Source: Corallococcus sp. NCRR
GTDB lineage: Bacteria; Myxococcota; Myxococcia; Myxococcales; Myxococcaceae
NCBI RefSeq assembly: GCF_026965535.1
Contig: NZ_CP114039.1
Span: 6,014,001-6,078,000, forward strand
Direction of reading: 5' to 3'
Length of the DNA: 64,000 bases
The first letter of the stretch is position 1. Each line of letters starts with the position of its first letter. A program made the position numbers and the translations under genes. Shown here in pieces: positions 34,015 to 44,111 of the stretch. Under the pieces are notes generated by a model. It searched no databases. It was not told the origin of the DNA and saw only the letters and a list, made by a program, of their open reading frames with translations.

Positions 34015-35040
34015 TCAGGCCTTCACGGTCTCGATGATGCTGGCCCCGCTCCGGGTGGGGATGATGCGCTCCACCCTCCACGAGGTCGCGGCGAACAGCG
34101 CCTGGAACTCGTCCCGGGTGCGCTCGCGCCCGTCAGCAAGCACCAGCATGTTGAGGTCCATCAGGTGGGTGGGGTCTGGATTGCGGTTGTCCGGAATCAC
34201 CATCTCCAGCACGAAGAGCCGCGCCCCGGAGGGAGCCGCCTCATGGATCCGGCGCAGGAGGGTGAGGGAGGCGTCGTCCTCCCAGTCATGGAGGATGTGT
34301 TTGAGCAGATAGGCGTCGGCCGCGGGGATGCCGGGCTCGAAGAAGCTCCCGGCCACCACCTCCACCCGGCTGGCGAGCCCCCGGGTTTCCAGCGCCGTCT
34401 TCGCGCCCTCGGTGACCCGGGGCAGGTCGAAGAGGATGCCGCGACAGGAGGGATGGGCGCGCAGCACGTGTGAGAGCAGGTCGCCGTGGCTGCCTCCAAT
34501 GTCCGCCACCCGGGCGAAGGGGGCGAAGTCGATGTGGTGCGTCAGTTCGCTGCCCACCAGGCCGGACAGGTTGCCCATGGCCCGGGCGAAGTGCTCCGCC
34601 TCGTCGGGATGCCGGGCGAAGTGCTCCCAGATGTCGGAGCCCAGCGCGGCCCGCACGGGGGCCTTTCCGGTGCGCACGGCCTCTGACAGGAGCCCCCAGG
34701 GCAACCAGTGGGACTTGTCGCTCTGCATGATGGCCACCGCCCGCAGTGAGCCCGGGACGTCCGAGCGCAGCCCCTCGCCCATCGGTGTCAGGACGAAGGT
34801 CCGCTCGGTAGGAGACGCGAAGACGCCGGCGGTGAGGCCGCCTCGCATCAGCCGGAACAGGGCGCCCGGATGGACGCCCAGCTCGGCTGCCATGGAGTCA
34901 CTGTCGCGGGGGCCTCCCGCGAGCAGGTCCGCGATCCCCAGCCGGGCCACCGTGCCGACGACCTGGGTGATCCAATGGCCATTGATTGCCGCGAACAGCT
35001 GCTGCGTAGGGGACGGATTCTCGCTGGGCATGATTTTCAT
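34015..35040 (-). CDS. SAM-dependent O-methyltransferase (PF00891 type), copy 2
   Basis: 341 aa, the same length as copy 1 (21249-22274) and matching it at most positions by eye, with the same VARLGIADLL start of the dimerisation domain. SAM loop VADIGGSHGD and catalytic HILHDWEDD are intact. The small-molecule hydroxyl acceptor is unknown. The eight bases before the start (CTCGCGGC) are the same as before copy 1, which suggests duplication together with the control region. It is divergent from a third methyltransferase gene at 35094. Confidence 0.88.
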   Translation of the reverse strand: MKIMPSENPSPTQQLFAAINGHWITQVVGTVARLGIADLLAGGPRDSDSMAAELGVHPGALFRLMRGGLTAGVFASPTERTFVLTPMGEGLRSDVPGSLRAVAIMQSDKSHWLPWGLLSEAVRTGKAPVRAALGSDIWEHFARHPDEAEHFARAMGNLSGLVGSELTHHIDFAPFARVADIGGSHGDLLSHVLRAHPSCRGILFDLPRVTEGAKTALETRGLASRVEVVAGSFFEPGIPAADAYLLKHILHDWEDDASLTLLRRIHEAAPSGARLFVLEMVIPDNRNPDPTHLMDLNMLVLADGRERTRDEFQALFAATSWRVERIIPTRSGASIIETVKA

Positions 35041-35074
35041 GCCGCGAGCCTACTCGATTGACGTCTGGATTTGA

Positions 35075-35090
35075 CCGGGAGTACGCCCGG
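35075..35090 (+). promoter_or_regulatory. Hairpin just before the methyltransferase start codon
   Basis: CCGGG (35075-35079) and CCCGG (35086-35090) form a 5-bp stem with a 6-nt loop ending 3 nt before the ATG at 35094. The possible GGGAG ribosome binding site would be partly hidden in the stem. Confidence 0.35.
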
Positions 35091-35093
35091 TGG

Positions 35094-36104
35094 ATGACCT
35101 CACCGAACGTCCATCCGGCGCAGCTCATTGTCGATATCGGATTTGGCTTCATCGTCTCCGGCGCGCTGGCCACGGCGGCGGAGCTGGGAGTCGCGGACCA
35201 CCTGGAGCAGGGCCCCAAGAGCGTGGCCCGGCTCGCGGAGGACGTGGGCGCGGATGCGGCGTCGCTGTACCGCGTGCTGCGGCTGCTCGCGAGCGCTGGC
35301 GTGTTCTCCGAGGATGGCGACGGCAACTTCGGGCTCACCCCCGCCTCGGAGCTGCTGCGCACCCACGCCCCCGGCTCCTTGCGCAGCGCGGTGTTGATGC
35401 TCACGCAGGACATCTTCTGGGCCCCGACCGGGGCGCTCGCGCAGACCGTGCGGACGGGGACGAACGCCTTCGAGCGCATCTTCGGCAAGCCGTTCTTCGA
35501 CCACCTCGCCAGCAACGCCGCGGCGGGCGCCACCTTCCACCGGGGCATGTCCAGCCTGTCGGACCTGGAGAACGGCCCCATCGCCCGCGCCTATGACTTC
35601 AGCGCCTGCCGGCAGGTGGTGGACGTGGGCGGTGGCCACGGCGGCTTCCTCATCGAAGTGCTGCGCTCCGCGCCGTCGGTCCGGGGCGTGCTCTTCGATC
35701 ACCGGCACGTCCTGGACGAGGCACGCATCGCCTTGGAGAGGCTCTCCGAGCGCTGCGAGCTGGTGGCAGGGGACTTCTTCCAGACAGTGCCTTCCGGCGC
35801 GGACGCGTATGTCCTCAAGCGCATCCTCCATGACTGGAGTGATGACGTGTGCGTGGACATCCTGCGCCACTGCCGCCGCGAGATGGCCGAGGGCGGCCGG
35901 GTGCTCGTCGTGGACACGGTCATCCCGCCCGGAAGCGCGCCGCACGGGGGCAAGGTGCTCGACGTGATGATGCTGGCCTCGCTGCCGGGCCGGGAGCGCA
36001 CCGAGGAGGACTTCCGCAAGCTCTTCGCCCGGGCAGGCCTGAGGCTGTCGCGAGTCATCCCCACGCCGGCCGCGCTCAGCATCACGGAGGCCGTGGCGGG
36101 GTAG
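35094..36104 (+). CDS. SAM-dependent methyltransferase (PF00891 type)
   Basis: 336 aa from ATG 35094. The dimerisation domain (about 15-95) starts AAELGVADHLEQGPKSVARLAEDVG. The SAM loop is VVDVGGGHGG, and the catalytic HDWSDD is present. It is more distant from copies 1 and 2 than they are from each other. The two divergent genes share about 50 bp of control region. The products probably act in the same small-molecule pathway, which this window does not show. Confidence 0.88.
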   Translation: MTSPNVHPAQLIVDIGFGFIVSGALATAAELGVADHLEQGPKSVARLAEDVGADAASLYRVLRLLASAGVFSEDGDGNFGLTPASELLRTHAPGSLRSAVLMLTQDIFWAPTGALAQTVRTGTNAFERIFGKPFFDHLASNAAAGATFHRGMSSLSDLENGPIARAYDFSACRQVVDVGGGHGGFLIEVLRSAPSVRGVLFDHRHVLDEARIALERLSERCELVAGDFFQTVPSGADAYVLKRILHDWSDDVCVDILRHCRREMAEGGRVLVVDTVIPPGSAPHGGKVLDVMMLASLPGRERTEEDFRKLFARAGLRLSRVIPTPAALSITEAVAG

Positions 36105-36187
36105 GGCGATGGGCGTCGTTGAAGGAGCACATCAAGCATGTCTGCTGATGCGCTTCAGCGGGTCTACTGCGGGTGTGGAATTGGCTG

Positions 36188-36213
36188 TCGATATTGCAAG
36201 TCATTCTCGATAT
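36188..36213 (+). promoter_or_regulatory. TCGATAT direct repeats upstream of the small secreted protein
   Basis: TCGATAT occurs at 36188-36194 and 36207-36213, spaced 19 bp start to start, in an AT-rich patch about 45 bp before the start of the small secreted protein gene. Possible activator or repressor site, unproven. Confidence 0.35.
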
Positions 36214-36254
36214 CCTTCGATTCAAAGACAATCCCGTCTTGAGAGGATATCGCC

Positions 36255-36584
36255 ATGCGCAGAACCGCTCTTCGTGCTGCTCTTGCCGTCGCCACCGTCG
36301 CGGGCATCGCCATCTCATCCACTGCCGCGTTCGCCGAGGACGCGAACGACTGGGAGTCGGGCCTGACGTTCTACAGCAGCGATTACGTGACGCCCCTGGC
36401 GAACTTCCCGGCCCCTGACGGCGAGTGCCATGCGTTCCCTGCCACCGCCGGCCTCCTGATCGGGTGGAGCAACTTCGAGCACGTGATTGCCTACCGGACG
36501 GCGGACTGCAGCGGCGATGCGTTCGGGCTTGGCACGCTGCGGTCGTTCGATCCGGGCGAGTTCGCGAGCTTCATCGCCTACTGA
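36255..36584 (+). CDS. Small secreted protein, actinobacterial-like
   Basis: 109 aa. Sec signal peptide (1-28, cut after AAFA). GAGAGG lies 8 nt before the ATG. The mature 81 residues have Cys57 and Cys84 and a form CxxxPATAGLLIGWSNFEHVIAYRTADCSGDAF.LGTLRSFDPGEFASFIAY. That order resembles small crystallin-fold secreted proteins of streptomycetes, including the I36 peptidase inhibitor group. Whether it inhibits a protease is unknown. A perfect 17-bp terminator follows. Confidence 0.65.
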   Translation: MRRTALRAALAVATVAGIAISSTAAFAEDANDWESGLTFYSSDYVTPLANFPAPDGECHAFPATAGLLIGWSNFEHVIAYRTADCSGDAFGLGTLRSFDPGEFASFIAY

Positions 36585-36593
36585 GTGAAGCGG

Positions 36594-36634
36594 CACGGCG
36601 GATGGACGCCTGGAAGCGGCGTCCATCCGCCGTG
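36594..36634. terminator. Bidirectional 17-bp stem-loop terminator
   Basis: CACGGCGGATGGACGCC (36594-36610) and GGCGTCCATCCGCCGTG (36618-36634) pair perfectly around TGGAAGC, between the ends of two convergent genes. Confidence 0.85.
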
Positions 36635-36639
36635 GCACG

Positions 36640-37431
36640 TCAACGCAGCAGCCGCGCGCAGATGGGCAGGTGGTCGGAGGGCTCCTGCTCCGAGGGCAGG
36701 GGTGTCCGCTCGTCCAGCGCGAGCAACGGGTCCGGCGAGGCTCGCAGCGCGGCGGAATGGAAGAGGAAGTCGATGGTCTTGGGGAGGCCGTTCGCATTGC
36801 AGGTCGGCTGATACCGCCCCGCGTAGGCATCCCGCAGCCCGGCCGCTTCGAACGCCTGGACCAGCGGCTCTCCAGGTTGGGCGTTGAAGTCGCCGCACAC
36901 GATCCACAGGGCCTCCGGATCCTTCCGGACGAACTCGTCGATCAACTCGGTGGCCTGCCGCACGCCCTGGTGTTGCTCCACCGGCCTGTCGGGCCGGTCC
37001 CAGCGCAGGTGCGTGCAGGCCACGCGCAGCCGCGCTCCGCCGACGTCGAAGTCCACGACCAGCGCCACGTGCCCGGAGATGCGTCCGTCCTCCAGCCGGT
37101 CCTGGAAATGGTGGGCCCGGTGCACCGGACCCTGTCCCAGGCGGTGGAACACGGCGCAGCCATCGGGGCGGCCTTGCCCCTTCTGGGCCATCACCCCCGT
37201 GTAGCCGTGTGGCTTCAGGCCCTCCTGAAGCGCGGCGAAGCTGTCGGGCTCCACCTCCTGGAGGCAGACGATGTCCGCGTCCAGGTCCAGGATGCGGCGG
37301 ACCCGCAGTGCGTGGCGGCTTCGCGGCCGGAGCAGGTCCGCGGGCGTGTGCGGGAACCACTCGGGCTTGACGTAGGCATCCGCCAGGATGTTGTAGGAGG
37401 CGATTCGCAGGTCCACCGTCATGCCGTCCAT
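36640..37431 (-). CDS. Endonuclease/exonuclease/phosphatase (EEP) family hydrolase
   Basis: 263 aa, cytoplasmic. Motifs in the family order: IASYNILAD (Asn), CLQEVE (catalytic Glu), CGDFNAQPG (Asp/Asn), IDFLFHS and SDHLPI (final Asp-His). The arrangement is near that of CCR4-type deadenylases and eukaryote-like phosphodiesterases. The natural substrate (nucleic acid, phospholipid or nucleotide) cannot be told. It begins at 37431 or 37422, both ATG. Convergent with the small secreted protein gene. Confidence 0.82.
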   Translation of the reverse strand: MDGMTVDLRIASYNILADAYVKPEWFPHTPADLLRPRSRHALRVRRILDLDADIVCLQEVEPDSFAALQEGLKPHGYTGVMAQKGQGRPDGCAVFHRLGQGPVHRAHHFQDRLEDGRISGHVALVVDFDVGGARLRVACTHLRWDRPDRPVEQHQGVRQATELIDEFVRKDPEALWIVCGDFNAQPGEPLVQAFEAAGLRDAYAGRYQPTCNANGLPKTIDFLFHSAALRASPDPLLALDERTPLPSEQEPSDHLPICARLLR

Positions 37432-37508
37432 GCTGTCACGAGCGGCGGACGCTCGCGCGCGGACGTGAATCTTGCGAGGATCCGCGAGCCCCCTAGGCTT
37501 CGCCGACC

Positions 37509-38411
37509 ATGTCCACCCTGTCCCCGCTGCTGGAGCAGTTCAAGGTCCACCTCGAAGGTGAGAAGGGCGCGTCGCCGCACACGGTGCGCAACTACCTCAT
37601 CGACCTGAAGGACTATGAGCGCTACCTGGTGGAGCGGATGAAGCTGTCGCTGCTCGCGGGCACGCACGCGGCCATCCGTGGTTACCTGGGCACGCTCGCG
37701 GTGGACCACGCGCCCACCAGCCGCGCGCGGCGGCTGGCGAGCATCAAGTCGTTCTACAAGTACCTGGTGCGGCAGAAGCTCCTGTCCGCCAGCCCGGCCA
37801 AGCTGGTGAAGAGCCCCAAGCTGCCGAAGTCGCTGCCCAAGGTGCTGCCGGTGGAGGAGGTGTTCGCCATCCTCGACATGCCGGACGTGGACACGGTGCT
37901 GGGGCTTCGCGACAAGGCCATCCTGGAGATGCTGTACGGCGGGGGCCTGCGCATCAGCGAGCTGTGCGGCCTGGACCTGCTGGGCGTGGACCGGAGCAGC
38001 CGCATCGTCCGGGTGATGGGCAAGGGCAGCAAGGAGCGGCTGGTGCCGCTCAACGTGAAGGCCATCCGCGCGCTGGAGGCGTACCTCGCGAGGCGAGGCG
38101 AGCTGCTGGCCGAGATTCGCGAGGGCCAGGACCCGGACGCGCTCTTCCTCAACTTCAAGGGCGGCCGGCTGACGGCCCGGAGCATCGCGCGGCACCTGGA
38201 CGCGTACGTGCTGAAGCTGGCCCTGGCGCGCAAGGTGAGCCCGCACGCGATGCGTCACTCGTTCGCCACGCACCTGTTGGGCGGCGGCGCGGACATCCGC
38301 AGCATCCAGGAGCTGCTGGGCCACGCGAGCCTCTCCACGACCCAGAAGTACACCCACGTGACGTTCGAGCAGTTGCAGGAAGTGTATGACGCCGCCCATC
38401 CGCGGGCGTGA
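37509..38411 (+). CDS. xerC: Tyrosine recombinase XerC
   Basis: 300 aa, the family's usual length. Catalytic residues are all present: Arg148 (GGLRISEL), Lys172 (GKGSKER), His246 and Arg249 (PHAMRHSFATHL), His272 (LLGHASLSTTQKYTH) and the nucleophile Tyr281. The N-terminal SAM-like core-binding domain is intact (SPHTVRNYLIDLKDY). XerC acts with XerD at the dif site to resolve chromosome dimers at division. The gene is monocistronic and probably core. A phage or island integrase is less likely because of length and order. Confidence 0.88.
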   Translation: MSTLSPLLEQFKVHLEGEKGASPHTVRNYLIDLKDYERYLVERMKLSLLAGTHAAIRGYLGTLAVDHAPTSRARRLASIKSFYKYLVRQKLLSASPAKLVKSPKLPKSLPKVLPVEEVFAILDMPDVDTVLGLRDKAILEMLYGGGLRISELCGLDLLGVDRSSRIVRVMGKGSKERLVPLNVKAIRALEAYLARRGELLAEIREGQDPDALFLNFKGGRLTARSIARHLDAYVLKLALARKVSPHAMRHSFATHLLGGGADIRSIQELLGHASLSTTQKYTHVTFEQLQEVYDAAHPRA

Positions 38412-38439
38412 GTTGGGTTCGATAGCAGACGGCTGTTGA

Positions 38440-40686
<2,247 letters not shown>

Positions 40687-40713
40687 GCGGTAGGTCATGC
40701 CTTGAAGAGACGC

Positions 40714-40743
40714 AGGGCCTGGAACCTTTCAGTTCCGGGCCCT
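40714..40743 (+). terminator. Terminator after katG
   Basis: AGGGCCTGGAAC (40714-40725) pairs with GTTCCGGGCCCT (40732-40743) with one G-T wobble around CTTTCA, 27 bp after the katG stop. Confidence 0.7.
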
Positions 40744-40844
40744 CGCATGGCATTGCCCAAAGTGTGTAGAATTCGGCATCCACGCGCCTTTTGTTTGACG
40801 GAGCCACGTGATGCCAGATTCCAAGCCGCAGTGGAGGTTGGCCC

Positions 40845-40848
40845 GTAT
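40845..40848 (+). repeat. Target site duplication GTAT, left copy
   Basis: GTAT directly abuts the left end of the element and is repeated at 42331-42334. A 4-bp duplication is the usual length for the IS701 family. It would leave one copy when the insertion is excised. Confidence 0.7.
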
Positions 40849-40868
40849 TCCTACAGCTGTAGTTCGGA
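40849..40868 (+). repeat. IS left terminal inverted repeat
   Basis: TCCTACAGCTGTAGTTCGGA, partner of the right repeat; the outer 11 bases TCCTACAGCTG are identical at both ends. Confidence 0.85.
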
Positions 40869-40925
40869 AGACTCCGCAGGCTTCCTCCTGTTGAAGAAAC
40901 AGGAGGGGGAGGAACGAGACCTCCC

Positions 40926-42149
40926 ATGCAGCAGCCATCAGCCACAGAAGCGCAGGCACCGGAAGTCCGGCTGGTTGGCCGTCTCGTGACGGAGCTGGAG
41001 GAGATAGGCGCCTGGCTGCAGCCGCACTTCCGCAGGCGCGAGGCGCACGCCACTGCGGTCGAGTACGTGAAGGCCCTCCTGGGACGGGCACAGCGCAAGA
41101 ATGTGTGGGGCCTTTCGGAGGATGCGGGGCATCAAGCGCCCTATGCCTTCCAGCACCTGCTGCTGCGAGCGAAGTGGGACGCGGATGCAGTACGCGACGA
41201 CGTGCTGGAGTACGCGCGCAGGGCGTTGGGCGAAGGCGGCATCCTGGCGATGGACGAGACGGGCTTCCTGAAGAAAGGAGAGAAGTCCGTGGGCGTGGCG
41301 CGCCAGTACACGGGCACCGCGGGCAAGGTGGAGAACGCGCAAGTGGGCGTCTTCCTCTCGTACGTGACGCCTCGCGGGCATGCGCTGGTGGACCGGGAAC
41401 TGTACCTGCCGGAGCCCTGGACGGAGGATGCGGCCCGCCGCAAAGCGGGAGGGATTCCGGACGAAGTGGGCTTCGAATCCAAACCGGCCCTCGCGCAAGG
41501 CATGCTGCAGCGGGCGCTGGGCGCGGGACTGAAGCCGGCGTGGGTGGTGGGGGACGAAGTCTATGGACGCGACAGCACCCTGCGCCGCTTCCTCGAAGAC
41601 TTGCACCAGCCCTACGTGCTGGCGGTGGCCTCCAATACGCACGTCTGGCGCGGCTTCTACCAGGTGAAGCCTGGAGACATGGTGGAGGAGGTCCCTCCGG
41701 AGGACTGGACACGTCTGTCCGCAGGCGCGGGCACCAAGGGCCCTCGCCTCTATGATTGGGCGCGCATGCGGCTCAACCGGCACCTGGGCCTGTCGCGGTG
41801 GCTGCTCTTTCGCAGAGGCCTCGCGGACGGCAAGGTGGCCTTCTACGTCGCCCATGCCCGGCGCAATGCCTCACTGGAGTCGATGGTGCGCGCCGCGGGC
41901 AGCCGGTGGGCCGTGGAGGAGGACTTCGAATCCGCCAAGAACGAGGTGGGCCTCGCCGACTATGAGGTGCGCACCTGGACGGCCTGGCACCGGCATATGA
42001 CGCTGTGCCTGGTGGCCCACGTCTTTCTCGCCGCCGCGCGTGCCGTGGCCAATCAGCAACTCCAGGAGGGCCTGCCCCCAAAAGCACTCGGCCTGCCGAG
42101 GCGCAGAAACCCCATGCGCGCGTTTCTCGCCCGGCGCGGCCTTCACTAA
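40926..42149 (+). CDS. IS701-family transposase
   Basis: 407 aa. DDE residues are seen in MDETGFLKKG (Asp), VVGDEVYG (Asp) and WAVEEDFESAKNEVGLADYEVRTW (Glu). The phrases GVARQYTGTAGKVENAQVGVFLSYV and WHRHMTLCLVAHVFL are the hallmarks of IS701/DDE_5 transposases. Length and frame are normal with no stop, so it is probably functional. It moves the element by a cut-and-paste reaction, cutting at the two inverted repeats. Confidence 0.92.
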   Translation: MQQPSATEAQAPEVRLVGRLVTELEEIGAWLQPHFRRREAHATAVEYVKALLGRAQRKNVWGLSEDAGHQAPYAFQHLLLRAKWDADAVRDDVLEYARRALGEGGILAMDETGFLKKGEKSVGVARQYTGTAGKVENAQVGVFLSYVTPRGHALVDRELYLPEPWTEDAARRKAGGIPDEVGFESKPALAQGMLQRALGAGLKPAWVVGDEVYGRDSTLRRFLEDLHQPYVLAVASNTHVWRGFYQVKPGDMVEEVPPEDWTRLSAGAGTKGPRLYDWARMRLNRHLGLSRWLLFRRGLADGKVAFYVAHARRNASLESMVRAAGSRWAVEEDFESAKNEVGLADYEVRTWTAWHRHMTLCLVAHVFLAAARAVANQQLQEGLPPKALGLPRRRNPMRAFLARRGLH

Positions 42150-42310
42150 CGGCCTTCGTCCGCTACTCCGTCCAGGAAGTGCGAGTGCTTCTGGTAGCGC
42201 TTCTGCGGCGTGTGGCGGCTCCGCTTGCGCATGTCCTCGCGTGGAGTCGCTGGCGACGCCACCACCAAGCCGTGGCCATGCAGTGCCACTATCGGGCCCG
42301 AAGGGCTCGG

Positions 42311-42330
42311 TTCAAACTGCAGCTGTAGGA
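42311..42330 (-). repeat. IS right terminal inverted repeat
   Basis: Reverse complement TCCTACAGCTGCAGTTTGAA; matches the left repeat at 17 of 20 positions. Confidence 0.85.
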
Positions 42331-42334
42331 GTAT
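42331..42334 (+). repeat. Target site duplication GTAT, right copy
   Basis: Abuts the right end of the element and repeats the left copy at 40845-40848. Removal of one copy restores the reading frame of the split gene, which confirms the boundaries. Confidence 0.7.
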
Positions 42335-42611
42335 CGCCGCTCTCGAAAGCGCTCCCCGGGCGAAGCTCACAAACCGGGCCCGCCTTCCGGTCGTCGAACT
42401 CGTGGATGCCACGCCGCCAGCGTGGGCGATGAACGCACCAGCCGATTCGTTCCAGACACAGATGACTGTGGTCAAGCCAGCCAGTCCGTCGGATCCCTGG
42501 TCATTCCTGGAGCCGTTTGATCAGACGTACAGAACCGACGGGGTATGGCCTCCCGAGGTTCCCTCTCCTGGCGACCCGGATTCCCTGGTGTAAGTGGGAG
42601 GGAGAATTGTC

Positions 42612-44111
42612 ATGGGCGTCATCAACTACGCTGGAAGCCTGTCCGCGGCGGTCATCCTGACGTGGCAAGGCGAGACCGTCGCCAACGCCATCAGCACGAC
42701 CCTCAAGAAGTTCCCGTACACCCTTGCCAACGAGTCTGTGACCGAATTCGTCATCACGGCCACGACGAGCGCGAAGAACGTCGTGCTGACCCGAAAGGCG
42801 ACGAAGACTCATCGGTTCTTCGATGATGCGCTGAACACCTATACGACCCTCCCCACCTCGGGCATCGACATCGAGGACCTTGTCGCCGCGGGGACGAGGG
42901 CAAGCTGCACCATCGACCTGACCTTCACCTACGCGCGTTTCTTCGACGCCATGCTGGAGCAGATGACGCTCACCGGGCCCGCCTTGAACAACCTGGCGAA
43001 CCCGCGCGATTCAAAGGCCATTCTCGATACCTTTACCCACTCCGCGTCAGCGGGGAAGATCAGCATCGATTACAAGACCGCGACCCAGTCGCTGAAATCG
43101 CTTCCATGCCGTCTGGTGAAGAGTGATGTGAAGCCGGGACTTGCGGGGAAGCCGCCAGCGGTCACGCTCACTTTCGAGTTGGACTTCCTGAACGGGATCG
43201 ACTCTGTCCGCAGGGAAGCCATGCGCAAGCTCATCGCCATGGATTGGTCCAAGATCGCCAAGTTGGGGACCGACGCGGCCGCCAGCAAACCAGAGATCCA
43301 GCTCTGGCGACAGAGCGTGTTTGCCTATCTGGTCAACTACTCGGATCTTTCTCGCGGTGAGCAGTTCCGTGCGAGCCTCGTCAACCGCCATAAGGGGAAG
43401 AGCGCGGTGGCGCTGGCAACGGATCTGCGCGACGACATCGATGGCCTCGTGGTGACCGCGAATCACTGGGGGCAGGCACGAGAGGATCTCAAGACCGAAC
43501 GGCACCAGCGGCTGCTTTCGGATCTTTTTGGAACCCTGCACCAATCGACCTGGGTGTCATCGCCAGTCAGCTTCATCCGGAACATCCGCAAGTCGTTCAG
43601 ACTTTCCCCCGAGCAGGGGGCGGCATTGGTTCTGCAGTATGGAGCCGGGCATTGCGGTGAACACGCTCAGGTCTCGTTCAGCGTACTCTCGGATATCATC
43701 AAGACTCCAGGGACGCAGATTTCCCACGCGGTCTTCACTGGCAACGCGAACATCGATCACGCGTTCGTGGTCTACGACCTGGATGTGGATACAGTGGTCC
43801 ATACCCTTGCCACCGCCGCGAACAACTCCCGCGTGAACAAGGGGGGCGAGATAGCAGTGTGGAACCTTCGTGACGCCATCTCCCGGAATGCGCCACGGCG
43901 CGGGTTCGTGATGGATCCCTACCTCGATAAGTCCGTGATGAAGCCAACTGCTGACGCGTTGCTCGCCGCGCTCAACAACAAGTCGCGGAAGGCTTCCGTC
44001 AAGGACACGGACTTCCTGGCCTTCGCGGAAGAGTATCCCCCCAACTATGCGTTCCTGGACCTCCGTGGCCAGTCAGAGGCCGAGCGTAAGAAGCGCGTGA
44101 AAAACGTATGA
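42612..44111 (+). CDS. Candidate papain/transglutaminase-like effector, Cys-His-Asp signature
   Basis: 499 aa from ATG 42612, with GGAGGGAGA 6 nt upstream. There is no signal peptide. Residues 1-190 are a beta-rich N-terminal region of unknown family; 195-330 are mostly helical. The C-terminal domain has GAGHCGEHAQ (Cys348), NIDHAFVVYDL (His383) and GFVMDPYL (Asp435), in the order and phrasing of papain-like and transglutaminase-like toxins. The activity (peptidase, deamidase or transglutaminase) is open. A lipoprotein gene overlaps its stop by 4 nt, as immunity genes often do. The IS701 element separates it from its original promoter and leading gene. Codon use has somewhat more A/T-ending codons than neighbouring core genes. 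Confidence 0.6.
   Translation: MGVINYAGSLSAAVILTWQGETVANAISTTLKKFPYTLANESVTEFVITATTSAKNVVLTRKATKTHRFFDDALNTYTTLPTSGIDIEDLVAAGTRASCTIDLTFTYARFFDAMLEQMTLTGPALNNLANPRDSKAILDTFTHSASAGKISIDYKTATQSLKSLPCRLVKSDVKPGLAGKPPAVTLTFELDFLNGIDSVRREAMRKLIAMDWSKIAKLGTDAAASKPEIQLWRQSVFAYLVNYSDLSRGEQFRASLVNRHKGKSAVALATDLRDDIDGLVVTANHWGQAREDLKTERHQRLLSDLFGTLHQSTWVSSPVSFIRNIRKSFRLSPEQGAALVLQYGAGHCGEHAQVSFSVLSDIIKTPGTQISHAVFTGNANIDHAFVVYDLDVDTVVHTLATAANNSRVNKGGEIAVWNLRDAISRNAPRRGFVMDPYLDKSVMKPTADALLAALNNKSRKASVKDTDFLAFAEEYPPNYAFLDLRGQSEAERKKRVKNV

Larger units (their letters stand above)
40849..42330 (+). mobile_element. IS701-family insertion sequence, complete (1,482 bp)
   Basis: Complete element with one transposase gene. 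Ends are imperfect inverted repeats: left TCCTACAGCTGTAGTTCGGA (40849-40868), right (read inward) TCCTACAGCTGCAGTTTGAA (42330-42311), matching at 17 of 20 positions. GTAT flanks both sides as a target duplication. It disrupts the 98-codon gene at 40811. The intact transposase and duplication suggest a recent insertion. Confidence 0.88.
40811..42593 (+). pseudogene. Small operon-leading gene split by the IS701-family element
   Basis: Left part 40811-40848 begins ATG CCA GAT TCC AAG CCG, with GGAG 9 nt upstream. The right part is 42335-42593. If the element and one copy of the 4-bp duplication GTAT are removed, the two parts join in one frame of 98 codons plus stop: MPDSKPQWRLAR then IAALESAPRAKLTNRARLP and an end in PGDPDSLV. 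The restored product is small, basic at the start and Pro/Asp-rich at the end. It has no known family. Its stop lies 18 nt before the effector-like gene, so it was probably the first gene of that operon, perhaps an adaptor or chaperone. Confidence 0.85.

Noticed and set aside
37509-38411. Integrase of a genomic island rather than XerC
   Set aside because: Length, all six catalytic residues and the N-terminal domain fit housekeeping XerC. No att-like repeats or tRNA adjoin it.
42146-42475. Minus-strand frame crossing the right IS end
   Set aside because: It looked gene-like after the IS, but it spans the element's inverted repeat, and the plus-strand frame is restored exactly by removing the IS and one GTAT.
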